DNA of 5,912 nt from assembly GCA_001792465.1 (NCBI GenBank), contig MGGO01000016.1:1-5912 (forward strand), given 5' to 3'. This stretch comes from Candidatus Woesebacteria bacterium RIFCSPHIGHO2_01_FULL_44_10 (GTDB taxonomy: Bacteria > Patescibacteriota > Microgenomatia > UBA8517). The first letter of the stretch is position 1. Each line of letters opens with the position of its first letter. Made by a program: the position numbers and the translations under genes. This document shows positions 1 through 5,560 of the stretch, piece after piece. The notes beneath the pieces were generated by a model. The model saw only the letters and a program-made list of their open reading frames with translations. It made no database searches and was not told where the DNA came from.

Positions 1-2131
1 AGGCAATCTCTTTTGCCCGTTCCCTGGGAGACAGTTGGCCCCGAAACCGCAGCGAAGTTGAAATGGTTCTTCCCAACGCTTCGGCCATCGCGGCTACGTC
101 GCTGCCGGCCTTACCGACATTAATGAAAAGCTCCAGCGGCTCACCCTCCTGGCTTTCGTTTATGGTCACAAAAGCCGTTCCCACCGGAGTGTCTAGCCTG
201 TAAGTTGCACCCCTTGCCACAAACGGCCTATCAAGGGTTATATTGCCGTCAAGACTCTTTATTTCCTCTTTCTTTATATCCTTCACTCCAAGGTTAAGCA
301 CCTGCGCATCTTTACAGCCATCGCGAAAAACTGTCACCCCTTTACAATCCGTCTCCCAAGCCAAAAGATACGCTTCTTTAATTTCATCGGCAGTAACTTT
401 ATTGTCCATATTGATGGTTTTGGAAACCGCATTTTCTGTATATTTTTGAAAAGCCGCCTGCATTCTGATGTGCCAGTCATGGTGCATTTCGTGTGCCGTT
501 CCAAAAAGCCTTCGCATATCCTCAGGAATACTCTCAATTCCACGAACAACTCCGTGTTCGACAACCTGCTTTTCAATCTCTTCGCTCCAGAAACCTCCTT
601 CTACCGCAAGTTTTCGAAAATCCTCATTTACAAAATTGAGAGTTCTGTCCAGATGTTTATCTTTAACAATGTGCTGATAGGCAATGGCAAAAAGTGGTTC
701 AACTCCGCTTGAGGCATGGGCGATAATCGAAATTGACCCGGTCGGAGCAATTGTCGTCACCGTTGAATTTCTTCTTGGAATGCCGTCCTTGTAAATACTC
801 ACCGGGAAAAGAGGAAAGGGCCCGCGCTCAACGGCCAGCTGTTGCGAGGTTTCCACGGCAGTTTCCTGAATCACCCTCATTATTTTCTCTCCTAACTCCA
901 GAGCTTCCTCACTGTCGTAGGGAATACCAAGCTTAACCAGCATATCTGCCCAACCGCCAACTCCCAAGCCAATTCTCCTGATGGCCAGAACCGTTCTCCT
1001 AATCGGCTCCAGAGGAAAGGGATTAACCTCGATTACACTGTCCAGAAACCTGGTCGTAAGCTTTGTAACTTCCTTTAGTTTTTCCCAGTCCACGGCATTG
1101 TCCTTCACAAAGTAAGTCAGAAAAATACTGCCCAAATTGCAAGCGTCAAAGGGGTACAAGGGTTGCTCTCCACATGGGTTAGTCGCTTCAACCGGACCAA
1201 TGGAGGGAATGGGGTTTGCAGTTTCTCTGTTCATCCTGTCAACAAAAACTATCCCTGGGTCGCCCGTTCTCCACGCTCCCTGGGCAATCTCATCAAACAC
1301 TTCTCGAGCCAAGAGTTCCCCTACAACCTCTTTAGTTTTTGGATTAACTAACTCATAGGTTGTGTCGTCTTTATACGCTTCCATAAAGCGATCGGTAATG
1401 GCAACCGAAATGTTAAAATTTGTAATTCCCCCCTCTTCCTTACAATGAATAAATTCCATGATGTCAGGGTGGTCGACCCGCAGAATTCCCATATTGGCAC
1501 CTCTTCTTTTACCGCCTTGCTTAATTTCGTTGGTGGCAGCATCAAAAATACGCATGAAAGAAACGGGGCCAGAGGCCACTCCGCCGGAGGTAGCAACCAT
1601 GGATCCGGACGATCTGAGGCGCGAAAATGCAAATCCGGTTCCCCCGCCGCTTTTGTGAATCAGCGCCTGCCATTTAATGGCGTCAAAAATTCCGTCTATT
1701 GAGTCCTCAACCGGCAAAACAAAGCAGGCGGAATACTGAAGGTTGTTCCCGGTACCAGCATTCATTAGCGTAGGAGAATTGGGCAGAAATTCGTGAGATA
1801 CCATTAAACTAAAGTAGCTTTTTGCAATTTCAGCAACTTCTTTACGATTTTTTCCCCATAGGGCTTCGGCAGAGGCCACTTCCCAAGCTACGCGCCAACA
1901 CATCTCTTCGGGAGTCTCAGCAACTTTTCCGTCCTTGTCTTTTTGCAAATATCTTTCAGAAAGAACCCTGAGTGATTGGTCACTCCAAGTCCCGACCGGC
2001 AACCCGGAAGGAATTGGCGGCATTTTACCAACTTTTTTTTCAATCTTGACTTTCATTTTCTCCAGGGATGGAAAATTAAGGTTCTCCAAAGAAAGTTTTT
2101 TGTGTCCGTTACTTTGATAAATTTTTGGCAT
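1..2131 (-). CDS. nrdJ: Adenosylcobalamin-dependent (class II) ribonucleoside-diphosphate reductase, C-terminus cut by window edge
   Basis: Reduces ribonucleotides to deoxyribonucleotides using a radical generated from adenosylcobalamin; cytosolic, oxygen-independent. My translation gives 710 open codons to the left edge, with no stop. Family landmarks: the first redox cysteine in SACFVLPV (C136), finger-loop motif NPCGEQ with N318, C320 (radical cysteine) and E322, second redox cysteine in DACNLGSI (C331), APTGSIS at 462-468, SSGVEP near 474-479, ENAVSKTINM near 566-575, and KGVTVFRDG near 597-605. Residues from about 640 (VGTAFVTINES, LELFINVGKAG) match the C-terminal TSCPD-type domain; the expected C-terminal cysteine pair would lie outside the window. 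No N-terminal ATP-cone precedes the catalytic domain, so an overall-activity allosteric site is not visible here. The start ATG lies 1 nt after the nrdR stop, without a Shine-Dalgarno, implying coupled translation. Identity is secure; the exact C-terminal end is unknown. Confidence 0.96.
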   Translation of the reverse strand, partial: MPKIYQSNGHKKLSLENLNFPSLEKMKVKIEKKVGKMPPIPSGLPVGTWSDQSLRVLSERYLQKDKDGKVAETPEEMCWRVAWEVASAEALWGKNRKEVAEIAKSYFSLMVSHEFLPNSPTLMNAGTGNNLQYSACFVLPVEDSIDGIFDAIKWQALIHKSGGGTGFAFSRLRSSGSMVATSGGVASGPVSFMRIFDAATNEIKQGGKRRGANMGILRVDHPDIMEFIHCKEEGGITNFNISVAITDRFMEAYKDDTTYELVNPKTKEVVGELLAREVFDEIAQGAWRTGDPGIVFVDRMNRETANPIPSIGPVEATNPCGEQPLYPFDACNLGSIFLTYFVKDNAVDWEKLKEVTKLTTRFLDSVIEVNPFPLEPIRRTVLAIRRIGLGVGGWADMLVKLGIPYDSEEALELGEKIMRVIQETAVETSQQLAVERGPFPLFPVSIYKDGIPRRNSTVTTIAPTGSISIIAHASSGVEPLFAIAYQHIVKDKHLDRTLNFVNEDFRKLAVEGGFWSEEIEKQVVEHGVVRGIESIPEDMRRLFGTAHEMHHDWHIRMQAAFQKYTENAVSKTINMDNKVTADEIKEAYLLAWETDCKGVTVFRDGCKDAQVLNLGVKDIKKEEIKSLDGNITLDRPFVARGATYRLDTPVGTAFVTINESQEGEPLELFINVGKAGSDVAAMAEALGRTISTSLRFRGQLSPRERAKEIA

Positions 2132-2132
2132 T

Positions 2133-2570
2133 TTAACTAATAGCTTTTCTAAAGTCACTCAAATCCTCAAATTCAAGGTAGACGCTGGCAAATCTTAACC
2201 AGGCAACTTTGTCGACTTTTCTTAATCTTTTTAAAACCGCTTTCCCTATCGCTCTCGTTGACACTTCCTGATCTTCCAAACTCAACATCTCCCTTTCCAC
2301 TTGGTCGACAATCTCGTCGACCAGTTCCAAACTGACGGGTCTTTTCTCAATCGCCCGCAAGATGCCTCTTTTTACTTTCTCTCTTTCAAAAGGTTCCCTT
2401 TTCCCGTCTTTTTTAATTACCCAAAGAGCCGAGCCCCTAACCTTCTCGTAAGTTGTAAACCGCTTTTTACAGCTCTCACATGCCCTTCTTCTTCTTATTG
2501 CTTCCCCTTCATCCACAGTCCTTGACTCTAATACGGCCGAGTCGTCTTTACCGCAAAAGGGACATTTCAT
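2133..2570 (-). CDS. nrdR: Transcriptional repressor NrdR
   Basis: Nucleotide-sensing repressor of ribonucleotide reductase genes. The 145-residue length is typical. An N-terminal zinc ribbon is formed by C3, C6, C31 and C34, with the characteristic arginine run RRRR at 26-29 and the RFTTYE motif at 37-42. An ATP-cone domain occupies roughly residues 49-139 (VIKKDGKREPF near 51-61), which binds ATP or dATP and controls oligomer state and DNA binding. It is the first gene of an operon with nrdJ, so repressor and target enzyme share a transcript. Two candidate NrdR boxes lie just upstream, consistent with autoregulation. The start ATG is chosen because it begins the invariant MKCPFC; there is no Shine-Dalgarno in the AT-rich stretch before it. 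Function is well supported by family; autoregulation is inferred from the boxes. Confidence 0.97.
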   Translation of the reverse strand: MKCPFCGKDDSAVLESRTVDEGEAIRRRRACESCKKRFTTYEKVRGSALWVIKKDGKREPFEREKVKRGILRAIEKRPVSLELVDEIVDQVEREMLSLEDQEVSTRAIGKAVLKRLRKVDKVAWLRFASVYLEFEDLSDFRKAIS

Positions 2571-2585
2571 ACGTGTTAATTAAAA

Positions 2586-2601
2586 ACACTAATCATAGTG
2601 C
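2586..2601. promoter_or_regulatory. NrdR box 1 (operator)
   Basis: A 16-bp site ACACTAATCATAGTGC contains perfect inverted arms CACTA (2587-2591) and TAGTG (2596-2600) around a 4-nt spacer. It matches the known NrdR box (acaCwAtATaTwGtgt) at all six core positions CwA...TwG. It sits 15 bp upstream of the nrdR start. NrdR binding here would block transcription of nrdR-nrdJ. Confidence 0.75.
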
Positions 2602-2608
2602 ACAGTGC

Positions 2609-2638
2609 AATTTACTAACACTAGTCCTGGACTGTCAA
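2609..2638 (-). promoter_or_regulatory. Promoter of nrdR-nrdJ
   Basis: On the minus strand a perfect -35 TTGACA (2638-2633) is followed after 18 nt by TAAATT (2614-2609) as -10, placing the transcription start near 2602. Box 2 would then fill the spacer between -35 and -10, and box 1 would cover the start region. An alternative -10, TATGAT (2597-2592), lies inside box 1 but lacks a clear -35. Either way NrdR would occlude polymerase. Confidence 0.5.
2618..2633. promoter_or_regulatory. NrdR box 2 (operator, degenerate)
   Basis: ACACTAGTCCTGGACT repeats the left half-site ACACTA of box 1 exactly and keeps five of six core positions (CTA...TGG). Its start is exactly 32 bp from that of box 1, three helical turns, which is the spacing known for paired NrdR boxes. 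Taken alone the right half would be weak; the spacing is the main support. Confidence 0.55.
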
Positions 2639-2654
2639 CTGGTAATATCCACCT

Positions 2655-2703
2655 CAAAAAATATCAGTTCAGGCGTGACGTGAAGCTGGTAAAAAGGCCT
2701 GAA
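2655..2703 (-). terminator. Weak candidate terminator after the DUF5667 gene
   Basis: On the minus strand, 7-bp arms TTCAGGC (2703-2697) and GCCTGAA (2674-2668) enclose a 22-nt loop, followed by CTGATATTTTTT with six Ts at 2661-2656. Position 13 nt past the stop codon at 2716 fits a terminator. The long loop and the gap before the T-run make it weak. Confidence 0.35.
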
Positions 2704-2715
2704 AGAAACAAGCGA

Positions 2716-3342
2716 TTATTCTTCAAATGGATTGTGGGGAACTTCTCTACCCATTTCGCCAAGAGCGATCCTTGCTTCCTCAAAAACTTGCCTTGCATAT
2801 TCGGTGGTGGCAATAACAATGGGCTTCGCATCTTCCGGGCCAACCACCAAAATGTCCTCCATTATTTGGCGGTGCTTCAAACTTGAGTTGGCTAAATTGG
2901 CATAAAATTCAGTGGTATTCCCTCCCCGCTCACGCGCCTCCTTTGCTTGAAAGTTAGCTTGCTCCAAATATTTTTCTGCTTTAGTGAGAGTCGAAACCCC
3001 AAGCTCACTTTTGTCCCGCTCAAACATGGTTAAGGCAGAAGATACTCTCTTGTCAGCAAAAAGAAGATATAGTTGGGCTTTTTTGAGTGGGTTTGGTGTC
3101 ACACCAATCCAAATTCTGTCTCTGGCAGCCTTGATTGGCCAGAAAGGACTGTCCGGTAAAATTCTGCCGGGGAAAGGCAATTGATAATCAATTTCAATTT
3201 CGGCTGGGTCATTGGCAGTTGGCGTAGGGCTTGGAGATTGGCTAAATGCGTATCTTACAGAAGCTGACCGGAGAACTGAAACGACTAAAATGGCCGAAGC
3301 TACCAAAAAAACCGCAAGAAACGTAGCTCCCTTTTTTAACAT
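2716..3342 (-). CDS. Membrane-anchored DUF5667 domain protein
   Basis: A 208-residue protein of unknown biochemical role. Residues 6-24 form one hydrophobic segment after MLKK, acting as a signal anchor or uncleaved signal peptide. A low-complexity S/P/T linker (SQSPSPTPT, 34-42) follows, then an extracytoplasmic domain. The run from about 53 to 165 has the DUF5667 pattern: PDSPFWPIKAARDRIWIG, then NPLKKAQLYLLFADKRVSSA and helical, charged segments through residue 200. DUF5667 is frequent in CPR genomes and in some actinobacterial exported proteins; no catalytic motif or cysteine is present, suggesting a structural or binding role at the cell surface. The ATG is preferred because it directly precedes the anchor. 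It has its own promoter and stands 37 bp after the 218-residue gene upstream. The family call is from memory of the motif pattern. Confidence 0.8.
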   Translation of the reverse strand: MLKKGATFLAVFLVASAILVVSVLRSASVRYAFSQSPSPTPTANDPAEIEIDYQLPFPGRILPDSPFWPIKAARDRIWIGVTPNPLKKAQLYLLFADKRVSSALTMFERDKSELGVSTLTKAEKYLEQANFQAKEARERGGNTTEFYANLANSSLKHRQIMEDILVVGPEDAKPIVIATTEYARQVFEEARIALGEMGREVPHNPFEE

Positions 3343-3354
3343 CGGGTAAGAAAC

Positions 3355-3383
3355 ATACTAATTTATTACTCAATTGATGTCAA
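3355..3383 (-). promoter_or_regulatory. Promoter of the DUF5667 gene
   Basis: Minus-strand TTGACA (3383-3378, a perfect -35 that overlaps the TGA stop of the upstream gene), 17-nt spacer, then TAGTAT (3360-3355, four of six to the -10 consensus). The predicted start lies near 3348, leaving only about 5 nt before the ATG at 3342, so the leader is too short for a Shine-Dalgarno and none is seen. Confidence 0.5.
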
Positions 3384-4036
3384 GCGACGTGTGGTCTCAT
3401 CCTGGCTACAACAGCCCTTCTGGCCCCAAAAGCGCATTGTTGGCTATAAACTACTTGCTGAAAGTAAGCGTCGACTCGAGCAGAAGTTCCATTTCCATTA
3501 CTTTCTTGCATAAAGATCCCTCTTAACTTATCAGCAATTTTCTTCTCAACTTCCTGGGTAAGATAATACCTCCCGTCTTTTGTCGCCCACCTTTTAACCA
3601 AATATTTTCCGTCCTCAATGGGTTCAATAGTCATTTTCTCCCATCTGAAAATCCTCTTCGTTTCCCCATGTTTATCAACGACCCTAACTACCTTGCTTCT
3701 CCCCGGCAGCAAAAAATCTTCCATATCATATTTGCCATTTGGTGTCCGGATAACACCAAATTTCTTCTGCATCAACTGCCACCCTTGCTCTACACCAACA
3801 AATCTTTCCAACTGCTCCCCCGGTCCATATGTTTCAGCAATCTTTTCAGCGATCGCTAAAGCATCACCACAATCGTCGATATCCACACCAGGTAAAGTTC
3901 CGTACTTGGCTAGACGTGCTCCAGGATAAACTTCTACTCCAAGCGTCGCCAGTTGCCGACTTTCGGTTTCAGTAATCTGTGGGACTGCCGCCACATCCAA
4001 CCCCCCCCGCACAAAACCGATTATTCTTTCACTCAT
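3380..4036 (-). CDS. Hypothetical protein, 218 residues, family not recognised
   Basis: I do not recognise this protein. It is soluble by appearance: no signal peptide and no membrane segment. The N-terminal half (1-100) looks alpha/beta, with IIGFVRGGLDVAAVP, LGVEVYPGARLAKYG and a helical stretch ALAIAEKIAETYGPGEQ. Residues 100-165 are rich in charged beta-like strands (GKYDMEDFLL, RSKVVRVV, RIFRWEKMTIEPI, GKYLVKRWATKDGRYYLT). A helix and linker (ESNGNGTSA) lead to a basic tail with RR at 206-207 and RMRPHVA at the end. Only two cysteines (C56, C201) occur, so no zinc site is obvious. The ATG is supported by an extended -10 promoter ending 7 nt upstream. Codons 10-12 contain an 8-G run. It diverges from the small membrane-protein pair. 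The coding call rests on a long uninterrupted frame and a well-placed promoter. Confidence 0.75.
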   Translation of the reverse strand: MSERIIGFVRGGLDVAAVPQITETESRQLATLGVEVYPGARLAKYGTLPGVDIDDCGDALAIAEKIAETYGPGEQLERFVGVEQGWQLMQKKFGVIRTPNGKYDMEDFLLPGRSKVVRVVDKHGETKRIFRWEKMTIEPIEDGKYLVKRWATKDGRYYLTQEVEKKIADKLRGIFMQESNGNGTSARVDAYFQQVVYSQQCAFGARRAVVARMRPHVA

Positions 4037-4043
4037 AGGCTCG

Positions 4044-4052
4044 ATTATAACA
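4044..4052 (-). promoter_or_regulatory. Extended -10 promoter of the 218-residue gene
   Basis: TGTTATAAT on the minus strand (4052-4044) is a perfect extended -10 (TGnTATAAT). No good -35 is present at 16-18 nt, as is usual for extended -10 promoters. The predicted start is at 4037 or at the A of the ATG at 4036, so the mRNA would be leaderless. Confidence 0.65.
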
Positions 4053-4090
4053 AAATTTACCTAAATAAAATAATCCACTATTGGAATGTG

Positions 4091-4099
4091 TGATATTAT
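4091..4099 (+). promoter_or_regulatory. Extended -10 promoter of the small membrane-protein pair
   Basis: TGATATTAT (4091-4099) is an extended -10 with hexamer TATTAT (five of six). The -35 region at 4071-4076 (TAATCC) is poor. The predicted start is near 4106, about 2 nt before the ATG at 4108, again implying a leaderless transcript. Its -35 region overlaps that of the divergent promoter. Confidence 0.5.
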
Positions 4100-4107
4100 G
4101 TTCTTAA

Positions 4108-4329
4108 ATGCATATTAAACTTACCTCCTCCCAGTACAAACTACTGTCACGATACTTTGAAGATCTCTCAAAAGCCCTGGTTTTATACAACGTTATCGGC
4201 TACTTTCTCCCAAGTATACTTCCTACAACAATCAGGCCAAGCGGGTCGCAACTTATTCTGGGCGCTTTCGCGTCATTGACAGTACTTGCTCTCGCTCTTA
4301 TACTCGAAAGAGGAGGAGAACAAAAATGA
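4108..4329 (+). CDS. Small two-helix membrane protein, 73 residues
   Basis: No named function. The N-terminus (SSQYKLLSRYFEDLSKALVLYN) is an amphipathic helix ending in a hydrophobic stretch to about residue 38 (VLYNVIGYFLPSIL), followed by a polar loop (PTTIRPSGS, 39-47) and a second membrane helix (LILGAFASLTVLALALIL, 49-66), then a charged tail ERGGEQK. The pattern of a YFxDLSK helix followed by two membrane segments recalls a widespread family of small uncharacterised membrane proteins, as I remember it. The ATG is supported by an extended -10 promoter just upstream; there is no Shine-Dalgarno. The stop overlaps the start of the next small gene by ATGA, so the two are probably translated together. 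A partner role (two-component membrane unit, or toxin-like pair) is possible but unproven. Confidence 0.75.
   Translation: MHIKLTSSQYKLLSRYFEDLSKALVLYNVIGYFLPSILPTTIRPSGSQLILGAFASLTVLALALILERGGEQK
4311..4316 (+). promoter_or_regulatory. Strong Shine-Dalgarno for the 31-residue gene
   Basis: AGGAGG, 9 nt before the ATG at 4326, is an ideal ribosome-binding site embedded in the last codons of the preceding gene (encoding ERGGE). It is the best such site in the window and is the main reason to accept the very short downstream gene. Confidence 0.7.
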
Positions 4330-4421
4330 ATTATAACGATTACTTTACTTTAGGAAATATTTTCTTTGTGCTGGTCGCTATCTTCGCAGCCCTAGTTGTC
4401 GTCATTGCCAAACAAAAGTAA
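4326..4421 (+). CDS. 31-residue single-pass membrane protein
   Basis: A very short gene encoding MNYNDYFTLGNIFFVLVA followed by a hydrophobic run and the tail AKQK. A polar N-terminus of about 9 residues leads into one membrane helix (residues 10-27, rich in V, I, F, A) and a basic tail that predicts a cytoplasmic C-terminus. Support for it being real: its ATG overlaps the stop of the upstream membrane protein gene (ATGA), an AGGAGG site lies 9 nt upstream, and the sequence is cleanly amphipathic in layout. The product may associate with the 73-residue protein in the membrane. Its stop is 3 nt from the stop of the convergent protease gene. Function unknown; a small membrane toxin or a subunit-like peptide are both conceivable. 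Confidence 0.65.
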   Translation: MNYNDYFTLGNIFFVLVAIFAALVVVIAKQK

Positions 4422-4424
4422 CTC

Positions 4425-5072
4425 TCAGCGAAATAAAATAATTGGCCATTCCCAAAGAACGTGGAGAAAAACTGAGGAGAAGACGTTTTTGGTTCTGGCA
4501 AAAACAAGGGCTGAACCTACTCCAAAAATAAATGTCAAAAACAAATTCAAGCCAATTGCCGCAGGGGAAAGACCTAGGACAAAAATATTTACCGGCAAGT
4601 GAATCGCTGCCCAGCCAAAGGAGGTTACTAAGTTGCTGGTCCACTCTCTTCCAGTTGCCTGCCAGATTCTGTTAAAGATATAGCCCCTGAATGCCAGTTC
4701 TTCACTGATCCCCGTCACAAAGCTTATCCCCAAGGAAGCAAAAATTGCCTTGTCACCGATATTGGCCGCAAAGTTAAAACCACCATACTTTACAAAATTC
4801 AAGACTATACCCTCGATGGCAAAAACAACTCCCAGAGCCAGAGCAAAATAAAGGGCGGGGAAAATGTTTTTAGCCGTAACCCCAAGACTGGCTAAGTTAC
4901 TTTTCTCACGAATAAAGACTATGAATAAAGTTGGGACAAGCCAAATGACTGGTTTGACAATTAACTCTTCAATTTCCTCCGGAAGCTGGAAAAGAAACCT
5001 GTAGAAGCCCCAGGCAACGAGTAAAAATGAAAATAACCCAACCGAGTATTTAATACTTTTTATCTTATTCAC
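4425..5072 (-). CDS. CPBP-family intramembrane glutamic endopeptidase (CAAX protease/Abi)
   Basis: A polytopic membrane protein of 215 residues with the CPBP (Abi, CAAX prenyl protease-like) signature. Motif 1 is EELAFRG with E124, E125 and R129; motif 2 is FGWAAIH with H158; a later conserved histidine H204 lies in FLHVLWEW. These residues form the family's catalytic site, E124/E125 with H158 and H204. Hydrophobic helices are visible near 8-28, 41-54, 71-92, 109-121, 150-169, 175-191 and 198-212. In bacteria such proteins process membrane peptides or act in bacteriocin immunity and abortive-infection-like roles; in this organism the substrate is unknown. The start is GTG, overlapping the TAG of the HEPN gene (TAGTG), so translation is coupled and no Shine-Dalgarno is present. 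The fourth motif reads HxxxE, where N or D is more usual. Confidence 0.85.
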   Translation of the reverse strand: MNKIKSIKYSVGLFSFLLVAWGFYRFLFQLPEEIEELIVKPVIWLVPTLFIVFIREKSNLASLGVTAKNIFPALYFALALGVVFAIEGIVLNFVKYGGFNFAANIGDKAIFASLGISFVTGISEELAFRGYIFNRIWQATGREWTSNLVTSFGWAAIHLPVNIFVLGLSPAAIGLNLFLTFIFGVGSALVFARTKNVFSSVFLHVLWEWPIILFR

Positions 5073-5560
5073 TAATTAATTTTACACGTTGAGTAGGCCA
5101 TATCAATAGCATCAACTATTTTTTTAAGCTTCAGTCGGGCCTGGTCCAGAGTAACGGCTCGTTTTTCATCAGGAAACCAATGAAAAACCAGATTCCTGCA
5201 ATCTTTCCAGGTCTCCCACAAGAAGTCAGGCAAGTTTTTCCCTTTACAAAAATCAACCAATTTAGCGTACACCCAGCTGTCATTCCTGTATTTGAGAGGC
5301 AGAGTAGGATTTAGTGACTTGCCAATTCTAAAGTGCTTGCCAAAATAATCATCCTGGGTAATAAGGCCCATATCGACAAAAAGCTTTTTCAAAAAACCTT
5401 CATAGGCTTTGCTTGCCGGGAATACCACAAAAGCATAGTCATGAAATTGGTGTTCCCATTCTTCGACTTTTTGACTCAAGAGAAATGCTTGCTCAAGAAG
5501 TTCCTGCAGGTCTTCTTCAAGATAACTCCACCAAACTTTTTTGGTTAAGACGGGGATCAT
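5072..5560 (-). CDS. HEPN-fold protein, probable ribonuclease toxin or RnlA-like domain
   Basis: A 162-residue, mostly helical, soluble protein. Near the C-terminal half the sequence CRNLVFHWFPDEK carries the HEPN signature RNxxxH (R122, N123, H127), the active-site motif of metal-independent HEPN RNases. The layout, with long helices at about 12-38, 46-66 (FPASKAYEGFLKKLFVDMG), 97-106, 112-127 and 137-156 (LDQARLKLKKIVDAIDMAY), suits the HEPN four-helix bundle, and the region resembles the C-terminal domain of RnlA/LsoA toxins. No other domain is present, so it is either a minimal HEPN RNase or a nonenzymatic HEPN binding module. No separate antitoxin-like gene is recognised next to it. The ATG overlaps the preceding stop by ATGA and its own stop overlaps the protease start. 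Family placement is by motif; the RNase activity is inferred. Confidence 0.65.
   Translation of the reverse strand: MIPVLTKKVWWSYLEEDLQELLEQAFLLSQKVEEWEHQFHDYAFVVFPASKAYEGFLKKLFVDMGLITQDDYFGKHFRIGKSLNPTLPLKYRNDSWVYAKLVDFCKGKNLPDFLWETWKDCRNLVFHWFPDEKRAVTLDQARLKLKKIVDAIDMAYSTCKIN

Noticed and set aside
243..936. Several plus-strand and one minus-strand open frame of 67-88 codons
   Set aside because: All are shadows of nrdJ; their translations are low-quality (S, P and R rich) and have no promoter or ribosome-binding site.
1348..1702. Overlapping open frames on both strands (94 and 85 codons)
   Set aside because: They lie wholly inside nrdJ in other frames; nrdJ motifs NPCGEQ and DACNLGSI flank the region and its frame is unbroken.
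2573..2589. Inverted repeat GTGTT/AACAC just upstream of the nrdR start
   Set aside because: Arms of 5 bp in AT-rich DNA with a 7-nt spacer and no NrdR core; likely chance.
2623..2633. Perfect palindrome AGTCCTGGACT as a separate operator
   Set aside because: It overlaps the right half of NrdR box 2 and can be explained as part of that site; no independent evidence for another regulator.
2605..2886. Plus-strand open frame of 93 codons
   Set aside because: It runs through the nrdR operator region into the DUF5667 gene antisense and resembles no protein.
3618..3929. Plus-strand open frame of 103 codons
   Set aside because: It is antisense to the 218-residue gene, which has the better promoter, and its translation (SPCLSTTLTTLLLPGS...) has no protein-like pattern.
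4402..4644. Open frames of 68 (plus) and 80 (minus) codons over the protease C-terminus
   Set aside because: Shadows of the CPBP gene, whose conserved H158 and H204 motifs lie in the overlapped region in the chosen frame.
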